A DNA stretch of 17,138 nucleotides. Source: JAUPVL01 sp964481235 (GTDB taxonomy: Bacteria > Patescibacteriota > Saccharimonadia > CAILAD01 > BJGX01). Numbering within the stretch: position 1 is the stretch's first letter; each line of letters begins with the position of its first letter. The notes below the pieces were generated by a model. It saw only the letters and a list, made by a program, of their open reading frames with translations. It made no database searches and was not told the DNA's origin. Location of the stretch: contig CAYZYH010000015.1 of the NCBI GenBank assembly GCA_964481235.1, positions 1 to 17,138 on the forward strand, written 5' to 3'. The position numbers were made by a program, and so were the translations under genes. This document shows, in pieces, positions 7,586 through 13,489 of this stretch.

Positions 7586-8018
7586 AAAATTCGCTTTGTC
7601 TATATATTGTTCCTAACACCCCATTAATGAACTTACTAGAGTTGTCTCCGCCAAAGGCTTTAGCTAACTCTACTGCCTCGTTAATTGCTACTTTTGGGGG
7701 AACTTCGCGTTTAATCATAAGTTCGTAAACGGCGAGGCGCAGAATAGTCTTATCCACTTTAGCAATTTGTTCGATAGGCCACTCGGGAGCAGCTGGCGAA
7801 ATCATTGCATCGATTTTTTTTAGGTTTTTTTGTGTACCGTCTATTAAATCAATCGCAAAATCGGTTTCTTCTAAAGATTCTGAATACACATCTAAATTAC
7901 GCTTGGTAATCTCGTTAAGATCAGTTTTTAACTCAGTAATACCTAGAGTGGTACGAAAATCATACTCGTATATGGTTTGTAGGGCGATAATGCGTGCAAG
8001 GTGTCTATTTGAAGCCAT
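7425..8018 (-). CDS. nusB: Transcription antitermination factor NusB
   Basis: NusB binds boxA RNA with S10 to support rRNA antitermination. The helical core covers residues 1-143: ARIIALQTIYEYDF at the start, IAKVDKTILRLAVYEL in the middle and PPKVAINEAVELAKAFGGD, then SSKFINGVLGTIYR near the end. The family is usually 130-150 aa. Here residues 144-197 form a Ser/Thr/Glu/Lys-rich acidic tail that shares DNA with the NUDIX N-terminus. It lies 64 nt after rpmF. No clear Shine-Dalgarno precedes the start, but TATACA and TACAAT-like hexamers lie within 40 nt upstream, so an internal promoter is possible. Confidence 0.95.
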   Translation of the reverse strand: MASNRHLARIIALQTIYEYDFRTTLGITELKTDLNEITKRNLDVYSESLEETDFAIDLIDGTQKNLKKIDAMISPAAPEWPIEQIAKVDKTILRLAVYELMIKREVPPKVAINEAVELAKAFGGDNSSKFINGVLGTIYRQSEFYEPQEDKKLQSEKPTKEDSTKSESSDTPKAETTGSESSRQGTDSATPTESDQE

Positions 8019-8082
8019 AGTTTGTATATCTATTGGGTTTAATTGTAACGTACTTTAGGGGTTTAATGCGAGTTATTTTTAC

Positions 8083-8253
8083 TTAAATATTACGTCTAGT
8101 TCGAACCAAACCCAGGCTAGCGGCCTTGTGAAGCTTTCTTGGCAACATAAGTTTGGTATTTTTCTCGTACATTAACTGTAGAGGTGTAAGACTGTCGTGA
8201 GATCTACGTTGACCTCGAGTACTACTAGTACGGCGTTTTTTTGGTACTGGCAT
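8083..8253 (-). CDS. rpmF: 50S ribosomal protein L32, zinc-free form
   Basis: This 56-aa gene starts MPVPKKRRTSSTRGQRRSHD, matching the L32 pattern (MAVPKRRTSKSRK...RRSHD). The remainder, LTPLQLMYEKNTKLMLPRK then LHKAASLGLVRTRRNI, aligns with the zinc-ribbon region but contains no cysteine, so this is a C-minus L32. AAAGGA lies 7 nt before the ATG. It begins 16 nt after yceD, the conserved yceD-rpmF pair, which supports both identifications. Confidence 0.93.
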   Translation of the reverse strand: MPVPKKRRTSSTRGQRRSHDSLTPLQLMYEKNTKLMLPRKLHKAASLGLVRTRRNI

Positions 8254-8269
8254 GGTTTGGTCCTTTCAA

Positions 8270-8659
8270 TTAACTATTTGTTTGAATACCGGTGCATTTA
8301 GATTCGCATAGAATGGTGGGTGACAATGAAAACAATATTTCTTGACGTAATGGTTCTCTTATGTCGATATGATTGTTTTCTATGGGCCACTCTTCTTCGT
8401 CTGGCTCATCACCAAAAGTTACTATAAAATCAACTTTCAGTTTGTGTTTGAAGCTTTTTAGACACTTGTCGCAAGTAAGTAAAATATTTACTTCTCCAGT
8501 AACGTGAGCACTAAACAAGTCATGTCTTATTTGTGTAATTTCAACTTTTATATTAGTTGGTTTTGACAATTCGACATCTTCAAGAGAAGAGAAGTCACAA
8601 ATTACTGTTTGGGTTGACCCGCTAGGTTTGCGCGAGAGATCTAGAATGCTAATTGGCAT
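8270..8659 (-). CDS. yceD: YceD/DUF177 family protein
   Basis: The family precedes rpmF in most bacteria and is implicated in 23S rRNA accumulation. Visible features are the start PISILDLSRKPSG, the central LTCDKCLKSF with a CxxC, the acidic FGDEPDEEEW segment, IDIREPLRQEILFSLSP, and a final LCESKC. The four cysteines could bind metal. ATG 8659 is chosen over the upstream GTG at 8689 because a promoter (TTGTAA-17-TACAAT) lies directly before it and covers the GTG region. With ATG the product is 129 aa and the mRNA leader is only a few bases. Confidence 0.9.
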   Translation of the reverse strand: MPISILDLSRKPSGSTQTVICDFSSLEDVELSKPTNIKVEITQIRHDLFSAHVTGEVNILLTCDKCLKSFKHKLKVDFIVTFGDEPDEEEWPIENNHIDIREPLRQEILFSLSPTILCESKCTGIQTNS

Positions 8660-8669
8660 TTCGTCTATG

Positions 8670-8698
8670 ATTGTATCATAAAAACACACCTTTTACAA
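8670..8698 (-). promoter_or_regulatory. Promoter of yceD-rpmF-nusB-NUDIX-rnc
   Basis: -35 TTGTAA (8693-8698), 17-nt spacer and -10 TACAAT (8670-8675). The ATG at 8659 lies 10 nt after the -10, so the leader is at most a few nucleotides. Confidence 0.65.
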
Positions 8699-8788
8699 TG
8701 GTTTTTAATCTTATTTATTAACCTCAAACTATATTTTACTTTTCTAGTCTGAGAATACGCTGAACTTTAAAAAATATAGGTAATTTAG

Positions 8789-11251
8789 CTACTTTGTAAC
8801 AAAGTTAACTAATCGTCCTGGCACAACAATCACTTTTAGTATTTCGCTATCACCTGTAATACTTTGCTCTTTATTAACTTTGTGGGCAAGTTTCTCAAGT
8901 TCTTCTGCATCTGCCTTTGGAGTTGCCACAAACTCGCCTCGTAATTTGCCATTTACTTGTATAACAATAGTTACTACATCATCTTTGACCAACTCTGGGT
9001 TGTACGTGGGCCAAGTTTGTAAATGTACACTCTTTAACCCGCCAGCCATAGCCCATATATCTTCGGCAATAAAAGGGGTGATAGGAGCGAGCATTAGGGC
9101 TAAAGTCTTAACCGTACGCTTAGATAGAGATTCAAAGTTTTTGGAAACTAAGCGATCACGATTAATTGGTTCATTTAGAAAATTAACTAACTCCATTAGT
9201 GAAGAAACAATGGTGTTGAAATGGCGCCTCTCAATGTCGTTATCTAACCTTTGCAAAGTTTTGTGAACTCTACTATCAATTTGGGTTTCAAAAACTTCAT
9301 CTTCTGCAGAGTTCTCGATATTAAATTTCGAAGTTGTGCACAAGTCTTGGCTAAGCTCATAAACTTTATTTAAAAACCTATATACACCGGCTAGTTTCTG
9401 CTCATTCCACTCAATAGCTTGGTCGTAAGGACCCATAAACATCTCATACATTCTTAAAGCATCGGCCCCATACTTTTTTATAACCTCATCGGGATTTACA
9501 ACATTACCTTTGCTTTTGCTCATTTTTGTACCATCGGCAGCCAATATCATACCGTGACTACGTCTTTTGGCATAAGGCTCAGAAGTTGGCACAAATCCCT
9601 TGTCGTACAAAAACTTATGCCAAAAACGACTATAGAGCAGGTGAAGGGTGGTATGTTCCATTCCGCCGTTGTACAAATCTACCATAAGCCAATATTTGAG
9701 TTTATCTGACGTTGCGAACTCTTTGGGGTTGTTTGGATCAATATAGCGCAAATAATACCAACTACTCCCTGCCCAGTTTGGCATTGTGTCGGTTTCTCTC
9801 CTGGCTTTGCCACCACATGCATGACAATCTACATTAACCCAATCAGTAATATTAGCAAGCGGACTCTCGCCAGTATCAGTTGGTTCATAGCTCTCTACGT
9901 CTGGCAACTCAACCGGTAATTGATCTTCAGGCACTGGCACTACGCCACATTTATCACAATGAATTACTGGTATTGGCTCGCCCCAGTAATGCTGACGAGA
10001 AAATATCCAATCACGAAGCTTGAAACTAACTTGTTTTTTACCAACACCCTCTTCTTGTAACCACTCAGTAATTGCTTTTTTACCGTCTTCTACGCTAAGG
10101 CCATCAAATTTATCCGAATTTATTAAATTACCATCACTATGAGGTTTTTTTGCTACGTCTGGCCCATCTATTACTTGAGTAATATCAATGCCAAATTTTT
10201 TGGCAAACTCATAGTCGCGTTCATCGTGAGCCGGTACAGCCATAATAGCTCCCGTACCATAGTCCATAAGTACATAATCGGCGATCCATATAGGAATATT
10301 TTGCTTAGTAGCTGGGTTTGTAGCATACGCACCAGTAAAAACTCCTGTCTTATCTTTCTCTTCCATTCTATCGATGTTGCTTTTTGAGTTGGCCTGTTTT
10401 ACGTACAACTCAACTTCTTTTTTGTTGGCCTCAGATGTAATAACTTCTGTAAGTGGGTGCTCTGGTGCCAGTACCATGAATGTAGCGCCAAAAATCGTGT
10501 CAGCACGGGTAGTAAAGACATTTATTTTTTCATTGTGTCCATCTATAGCAAAATTTATCTCTGCACCCTCACTACGGCCTATCCAATTTATCTGTTGATT
10601 GGCAATTTGTGGCAAATAATCAACTGTATTTAGGTCTTCTATAAGCCTATCTGCATAGGCGGTAATCTTTAAGAGCCACTGTTTGAGAAGTTTTTTCTCT
10701 ACTAATGTTCCGCATCGCTCGTGGCGACCATTTACTACTTCTTCGTTAGCTAAGCCTGTCTTGCATTTCGGACACCAATTAATAGCAATCTCTGCCTGAT
10801 ACGCTAACCCGTCTTTTAACAGCTGTAAAAATATCCATTGTGTCCACCTATAATAGCTTGGGTCGGTGGTATTAATCTCTCTAGACCAGTCAAAACTAAA
10901 GCCAAGTTCTTGCATTTGGCGCTTAAAGGTAGCAATATTTTTGGCCGTAGCATCGGCCGGGCGAACTTTATTTTTTATAGCGTAATTTTCTGTTGGTAAG
11001 CCAAAGGCATCCCAGCCCATTGGGTAGAGTACGTTTTTACCCATCATTCTCAACCTTCGAGCAATAATATCTTGGGCGGCATAACTGCGCACATGACCAG
11101 TATGCAAACCGTCGCCCGATGGGTAAGGAAACTCTACAAGTACGTAGTATGGCTTGGTTGATTTGTCATTATCTTGGGCAGTATAAAAGTTACTTTCTCG
11201 CCAAAGCTTACGCCACTTGGGCTCTATTTTTGCTGGGTCATATTTTTTCAT
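8789..11251 (-). CDS. leuS: Leucyl-tRNA synthetase
   Basis: The class I synthetase charges tRNA-Leu. The HIGH-type motif HTGH lies at 50-53 in PYPSGDGLHTGH, and KMSKS at 576-580. The CP1 editing domain is present, with the Thr-rich FTTRADTIFGATF (246-258) and YGTGAIMAVPAHDERD (331-346). Paired cysteines suggest zinc sites: CPKC/ERCG (160-181) and CDKC/CHACG (432-480). The 820-aa length is typical. No Shine-Dalgarno precedes the ATG; TAAAAT lies 7 nt upstream inside a 7-bp inverted repeat. It is the next gene downstream of the attenuator cassette whose leader peptide is rich in Leu codons. Confidence 0.98.
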   Translation of the reverse strand: MKKYDPAKIEPKWRKLWRESNFYTAQDNDKSTKPYYVLVEFPYPSGDGLHTGHVRSYAAQDIIARRLRMMGKNVLYPMGWDAFGLPTENYAIKNKVRPADATAKNIATFKRQMQELGFSFDWSREINTTDPSYYRWTQWIFLQLLKDGLAYQAEIAINWCPKCKTGLANEEVVNGRHERCGTLVEKKLLKQWLLKITAYADRLIEDLNTVDYLPQIANQQINWIGRSEGAEINFAIDGHNEKINVFTTRADTIFGATFMVLAPEHPLTEVITSEANKKEVELYVKQANSKSNIDRMEEKDKTGVFTGAYATNPATKQNIPIWIADYVLMDYGTGAIMAVPAHDERDYEFAKKFGIDITQVIDGPDVAKKPHSDGNLINSDKFDGLSVEDGKKAITEWLQEEGVGKKQVSFKLRDWIFSRQHYWGEPIPVIHCDKCGVVPVPEDQLPVELPDVESYEPTDTGESPLANITDWVNVDCHACGGKARRETDTMPNWAGSSWYYLRYIDPNNPKEFATSDKLKYWLMVDLYNGGMEHTTLHLLYSRFWHKFLYDKGFVPTSEPYAKRRSHGMILAADGTKMSKSKGNVVNPDEVIKKYGADALRMYEMFMGPYDQAIEWNEQKLAGVYRFLNKVYELSQDLCTTSKFNIENSAEDEVFETQIDSRVHKTLQRLDNDIERRHFNTIVSSLMELVNFLNEPINRDRLVSKNFESLSKRTVKTLALMLAPITPFIAEDIWAMAGGLKSVHLQTWPTYNPELVKDDVVTIVIQVNGKLRGEFVATPKADAEELEKLAHKVNKEQSITGDSEILKVIVVPGRLVNFVTK

Positions 11252-11258
11252 ATTCTTT

Positions 11259-11280
11259 ATTTTACCTTATTTGAAGGTAA
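11259..11280 (-). promoter_or_regulatory. leuS -10 region with inverted repeat
   Basis: TAAAAT (11259-11264) lies 7 nt before the leuS ATG and overlaps TTACCTT/AAGGTAA (11262-11268 and 11274-11280), a perfect 7-bp inverted repeat. This could be an operator or a small hairpin. The -35 box is weak. Confidence 0.45.
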
Positions 11281-11327
11281 TTTGTACTGATTGATAATTG
11301 CAAAATAGACAAATAATGTTCGAGCGT

Positions 11328-11365
11328 GGCCCTACCAAAGCGATGTTCAGCGCTTTGGTAGGGCC
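11328..11365 (-). terminator. 15-bp perfect hairpin after cassette B
   Basis: GGCCCTACCAAAGCG and its exact complement form a 15-bp stem with an 8-nt loop, 27 nt after the stop of the 85-aa gene. No long T-run follows (ACGCTCGAACATTATTTG), so it may terminate or process the cassette B transcript before leuS. Confidence 0.6.
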
Positions 11366-11392
11366 AATGCCCGCAAGGGAACTTAAGCAACC

Positions 11393-11650
11393 CTACAGAT
11401 GATGTTCAGCATCTTGGGGTCTAGGAACAGCTCGTACAATACGAATTTGTATTTGCACTGGCTCGTTAGGTAATTTAATACCCAGGGTTCGACCAAACTT
11501 ATTACTAAGGTCGGTTACCATCATCTCTACTGCTCTGAATATTTGGTAACCAAGTGGTTTACGGTGATCTAGGTCAAATTCTGCAGTTGCCACCAACCTG
11601 TCAGAGTGAATCTCTGGACGTAGATCACGCATAACAATTTGTTTAGGCAT
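11393..11650 (-). CDS. Cassette B small protein 2 (85 aa), unknown function
   Basis: I do not recognise the family. The protein reads as a short strand (LVATAEFDL, 19-27), a helix (YQIFRAVEMMVTDLSNKF, 35-52) and a second strand (VQIQIRIVRAVP, 65-76), then PRPQ. It has no signal peptide or membrane segment. The pattern matches the 106-aa protein of cassette A (YRAFSMAASSLAELAQKW, then YRVTVDLRMVPERQ), so the two are probably distant paralogs. Its ATG overlaps the 54-aa gene by 8 nt, and a small palindrome CGGCA-TTA-TGCCG (11652-11664) sits where a Shine-Dalgarno would be, pointing to translational coupling. Confidence 0.75.
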   Translation of the reverse strand: MPKQIVMRDLRPEIHSDRLVATAEFDLDHRKPLGYQIFRAVEMMVTDLSNKFGRTLGIKLPNEPVQIQIRIVRAVPRPQDAEHHL

Positions 11651-11807
11651 ACGGCATTATGCCGTCGGGCTGCTCTTTGCTATAACTAGGCTTAACCCTA
11701 GTTACTACAAAAACCGCACTTTCGGCTTGATCTCTTACTACCTTCTTAGAACCATTACTGTCGCTTGACGTATTTGGTTCTTCGGTCGGCAATACTTGAG
11801 TAGTCAT
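11643..11807 (-). CDS. Cassette B small protein 1 (54 aa), unknown function
   Basis: The ATG is preceded by AAAAAAGGACAGCA, a good Shine-Dalgarno at normal spacing. The product begins MTTQVLPTEEPNTSSDSNGS, a polar, probably disordered half, followed by a short strand-like AVFVVTRVKPSY. It overlaps the next gene by 8 nt. The arrangement as first gene after a regulated leader, with a proper ribosome-binding site, supports it being real, but there is no known homolog in memory. It may match the 46-aa partner in cassette A: both have a polar start and a short hydrophobic strand. Confidence 0.65.
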   Translation of the reverse strand: MTTQVLPTEEPNTSSDSNGSKKVVRDQAESAVFVVTRVKPSYSKEQPDGIMPYA

Positions 11808-11883
11808 TGCTGTCCTTTTTTGTTTAGGGTACGATTATTTCCCTTTTCGGTCTCGAATTGTTTCGAAACCGATTTAGAAAAAC

Positions 11884-11912
11884 AAAAAAACCGCCGATAT
11901 TTTCGACGGTTT
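11884..11912 (-). terminator. Intrinsic terminator within leader B
   Basis: On the minus strand AAACCGTCG pairs with CGGCGGTTT (9 bp with one G-U, 7-nt loop), followed by a run of T and then TTTTTG. The G-U becomes a mismatch on the other strand, so it acts on minus-strand transcripts. It lies upstream of the two genes, hence an attenuator. Confidence 0.85.
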
Positions 11913-11936
11913 GGAAATTGCTTTTGGTAAATTATT

Positions 11937-12008
11937 TTAGCTTACAGAAATCCTAACCGTCTTCGGCAGTAGTAGAGCTATTAGGTTTAGGATATTAATA
12001 TGTTTCAC
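11937..12008 (-). CDS. Leader peptide B (23 aa, Leu/Ile-rich)
   Basis: GTG-initiated ORF of 24 codons including TAA, starting MKHINILNLIALLLPK. Five Leu codons (four CTA, one CTG) and four Ile codons fall within codons 4-14. The start codon lies 7 nt after the -10, so the mRNA would be leaderless. Codons 16-20 carry the antiterminator segment and the stop lies 24 nt before the terminator stem. Exactly the same length and promoter spacing occur in leader A. A hydrophobic type I toxin peptide is the main alternative. Confidence 0.55.
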   Translation of the reverse strand: MKHINILNLIALLLPKTVRISVS

Positions 12009-12015
12009 ACTCAAA

Positions 12016-12044
12016 ATATTAACAATCTCACCTCTCATTGTCAA
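12016..12044 (-). promoter_or_regulatory. Promoter of cassette B
   Basis: Perfect -35 TTGACA (12039-12044), 17-nt spacer, and TGT directly before -10 TAATAT (12016-12021), an extended -10. Confidence 0.75.
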
Positions 12045-12071
12045 GTTTTTTGGTTGGGATAATAAAAGTTA

Positions 12072-12105
12072 ATCGCCCTATCCCAAAAAGATGGAATAGG
12101 GCGAT
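12072..12105 (-). terminator. Terminator of cassette A
   Basis: ATCGCCCTATTCCA and TGGGATAGGGCGAT form a 14-bp stem with one G-U on the minus strand, a 6-nt loop, then TAACTTTTATT. It lies 22 nt after the 46-aa gene and before promoter B. Confidence 0.75.
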
Positions 12106-12127
12106 GTTTTGAAGCAATTTGTCATTC

Positions 12128-12268
12128 TCAGGATGACTCGTAGCTCTCGTTGTGAATATCTAGAACAAAGGTGTAGCGGCCAGGCAACTGTCTAAACGGT
12201 GGCTTAGACTTATCTGTCTTGTCTAGACTTTTCGGGGGCTTTTCTTGCACTATTGGCTCATTTGCCAT
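12128..12268 (-). CDS. Cassette A small protein 2 (46 aa), unknown function
   Basis: The ATG lies inside the end of the 106-aa gene (11-nt overlap) and has AAGG 8 nt upstream. The product is polar at first (MANEPIVQEKPPKSLDKTDK) and then has a strand-like RYTFVLDIHNES. The strong terminator directly after its stop supports the gene boundary. It has the same general make-up as the 54-aa protein of cassette B, though the similarity is weak. No family is recognised. Confidence 0.6.
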   Translation of the reverse strand: MANEPIVQEKPPKSLDKTDKSKPPFRQLPGRYTFVLDIHNESYESS

Positions 12269-12578
12269 TGGTATCACCTTGCCTTTCGGGTACCATTCTA
12301 AGATCAACCGTTACACGATATTTAACCTGATTATCGGTGTCGCTCAACATACCAGACCTATCTTCTTCATGCTGCCATTTCTGAGCCAGCTCGGCTAGCG
12401 AACTGGCAGCCATAGAAAACGCTCTGTAGATGTCTGCTCTACTAGGAGATTCTGGTAGCGTTACTACACACTGATGTAAGCCGTGTGCTCGACCAGTTTT
12501 TACGTCGGTAGCAATCGAACGATGTGGATGATCAACATCTGGAAGATTATGGGTAACGAAGTTTGTAAAACTAGACAT
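12258..12578 (-). CDS. Cassette A small protein 1 (106 aa), unknown function
   Basis: I do not recognise the family. The 106-aa product has a polar His-rich start, a strand (HQCVVTLPE, 35-43), a helix (ADIYRAFSMAASSLAELAQKW) and a second strand (YRVTVDLRMVPERQ, 86-99). The helix-strand pair and the final R.VP.RQ resemble the 85-aa protein of cassette B. There is no signal peptide or membrane segment. GAGAGG lies 5 nt before the ATG. It is the first gene after attenuator leader A and overlaps the 46-aa gene. Confidence 0.75.
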   Translation of the reverse strand: MSSFTNFVTHNLPDVDHPHRSIATDVKTGRAHGLHQCVVTLPESPSRADIYRAFSMAASSLAELAQKWQHEEDRSGMLSDTDNQVKYRVTVDLRMVPERQGDTNGK

Positions 12579-12649
12579 TATTTCCTCTCATAGGGTGCGA
12601 TTGTGTTTCTTGACGATATAGAATGATTTCTACACCGATTTAGAAAAAC

Positions 12650-12672
12650 AAAAAACCGCCTCTTTTGGCGGT
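12650..12672 (-). terminator. Intrinsic terminator within leader A
   Basis: ACCGCC and GGCGGT form a perfect 6-bp GC-rich stem with loop AAAAGA, followed by TTTTTG and TTTTT on the minus strand. It lies between promoter A and the 106-aa gene. Confidence 0.85.
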
Positions 12673-12703
12673 ATTATTGGTGTGTTTCGTTTTTTTTATA
12701 CAG

Positions 12704-12775
12704 CTATTTAACCGCCTCGGAGTGAGTGATTTTAATGATTGAAACAATGATGTTTTTAGCGACAAAAGCCTTCAT
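12704..12775 (-). CDS. Leader peptide A (23 aa, Ile/Val-rich)
   Basis: ATG-initiated ORF of 24 codons including TAG, containing AKNIIVSIIKITHSEAVK. Five Ile and one Val codon fall in codons 9-16. The ATG is 7 nt after the -10, as in leader B, so initiation would be leaderless. The antiterminator GGCGGT is in codons 20-22, next to the stop. Alternatives are a small hydrophobic peptide with its own role, or a non-coding leader. Confidence 0.55.
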   Translation of the reverse strand: MKAFVAKNIIVSIIKITHSEAVK

Positions 12776-12782
12776 AGGCACA

Positions 12783-12811
12783 AGTATTACAAAATAAAGC
12801 CACTGTGTCAA
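12783..12811 (-). promoter_or_regulatory. Promoter of cassette A
   Basis: Perfect -35 TTGACA (12806-12811), 17-nt spacer, TGT before -10 AATACT (12783-12788). Its -35 box overlaps the stop codon of the C39-like gene. Confidence 0.75.
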
Positions 12812-13473
12812 GACGGCTTGGTAAAAATTGCCAGGTAGTTGAAATAGCGAAAAAATCTCTCCGTAGTAATTTTTTGCCTAGCGTTATACTCTTCTGGCTT
12901 GTCAATAGGATCTGTGTAGTAAAAATAATCATGGGTATGATTTTTTTGATAGCCATTTAAGACAACTTGATGATTTTCACCATGGTCATCAAAGTTGAGT
13001 TTTACACTTACTATTACCGGACAGTTATGTCGAAAACTCTCTACAAAGCTATTTTTGACTTTACTGTTTAGCTCATCAATACTACCTTCGGTTTTAACCT
13101 GCATATTTAGCTCGCTCTCTTGTTCAATAGAATAGTCTTCGTTTTTTGCTAACCTAGCAGGATTAGGATTTTCTATATTCCAGTTTCTACGCCAGGATAT
13201 ATAACCTAGTTTCTTGAGATAATCAACTTGAGCCGAGTGAAGCCAGTTACTGTCGCTATTAAGACCGTTGTGGGCGAGTAGCCACTCGCGTATTTCGGCA
13301 AGCTTGATAGATTTATCGCTAGAGGGTGGCAAATAATCAATAACTATCTTCATAGCAGCAATTGCACAAATTTTGCGAGCTTCTTCTACAGGAATGTGAT
13401 GTTCAGGATCTTCTTGCCAAACATGATTAACATCGAGATATATGTCTTGAAAGTCTAAATTTGAATTTTTCAT
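12808..13473 (-). CDS. C39-like papain-fold protein, probably cytosolic
   Basis: The 221-aa product fits the peptidase C39-like group. Cys36 in KICAIAAMKIVIDYLPP takes the place of the usual CGPAS helix. CPVIVSVKLNF (151-161) is followed by GENHQVVLNGYQ (165-176, His168), the usual catalytic-His strand, and YYTDP (185-189, Asp188) may supply the third residue. No signal peptide or transmembrane segment is visible, unlike secreted family members. It lies 16 nt after the MurF-like gene, suggesting an operon and a possible wall or peptide-related role, but the substrate is unknown. No Shine-Dalgarno precedes the ATG. Confidence 0.7.
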   Translation of the reverse strand: MKNSNLDFQDIYLDVNHVWQEDPEHHIPVEEARKICAIAAMKIVIDYLPPSSDKSIKLAEIREWLLAHNGLNSDSNWLHSAQVDYLKKLGYISWRRNWNIENPNPARLAKNEDYSIEQESELNMQVKTEGSIDELNSKVKNSFVESFRHNCPVIVSVKLNFDDHGENHQVVLNGYQKNHTHDYFYYTDPIDKPEEYNARQKITTERFFRYFNYLAIFTKPS

Positions 13474-13489
13474 ATTTTAGATAGAGTCA

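Larger units (their letters stand above)
11848..12015 (-). promoter_or_regulatory. Attenuator leader B (leader ORF, antiterminator, terminator, hairpin)
   Basis: In transcription order: a 23-codon leader ORF; segment 1 ATCCTAAACC (11984-11993), which pairs with segment 2 GGTTAGGAT (11950-11958); segment 2 core GACGGTT (11955-11961), which can instead pair with AACCGTC (11905-11911), the 5' arm of the terminator; the terminator (11884-11912); the T-rich box; and hairpin CGGTTTCGAA/TTCGAGACCG (11848-11871). The 1:2, 2:3 and 3:4 pairings are mutually exclusive, as in amino-acid operon attenuators. That translation of the leader controls the switch is inferred. Confidence 0.65.
12614..12782 (-). 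promoter_or_regulatory. Attenuator leader A (leader ORF, antiterminator, terminator, hairpin)
   Basis: Same order as leader B: a 23-codon ORF (12704-12775), GGCGGT (12711-12716) within its last codons, which can pair with ACCGCC (12667-12672) of the terminator 5' arm; the terminator; the identical T-rich box; and hairpin CGGTGTAGAA/TTCTATATCG (12614-12637). The antiterminator and post-terminator hairpin keep pairing relative to B despite base changes. A clear segment-1 partner is not seen here, only GCCT/AGGC near the start codon. Confidence 0.65.

Noticed and set aside
8660..8689. GTG at 8689 as the yceD start
   Set aside because: It lies inside the promoter spacer and adds ten residues atypical of the family.
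11328..12105. Hairpins as parts of a CRISPR array or insertion-sequence ends
   Set aside because: No regularly spaced direct repeats, transposase or target-site duplications are present; the hairpins sit at gene ends.
12756..12956. 66-aa ORF on the minus strand inside the C39-like gene
   Set aside because: It overlaps the C39-like coding region in another frame, has no ribosome-binding site, and its end covers promoter A.
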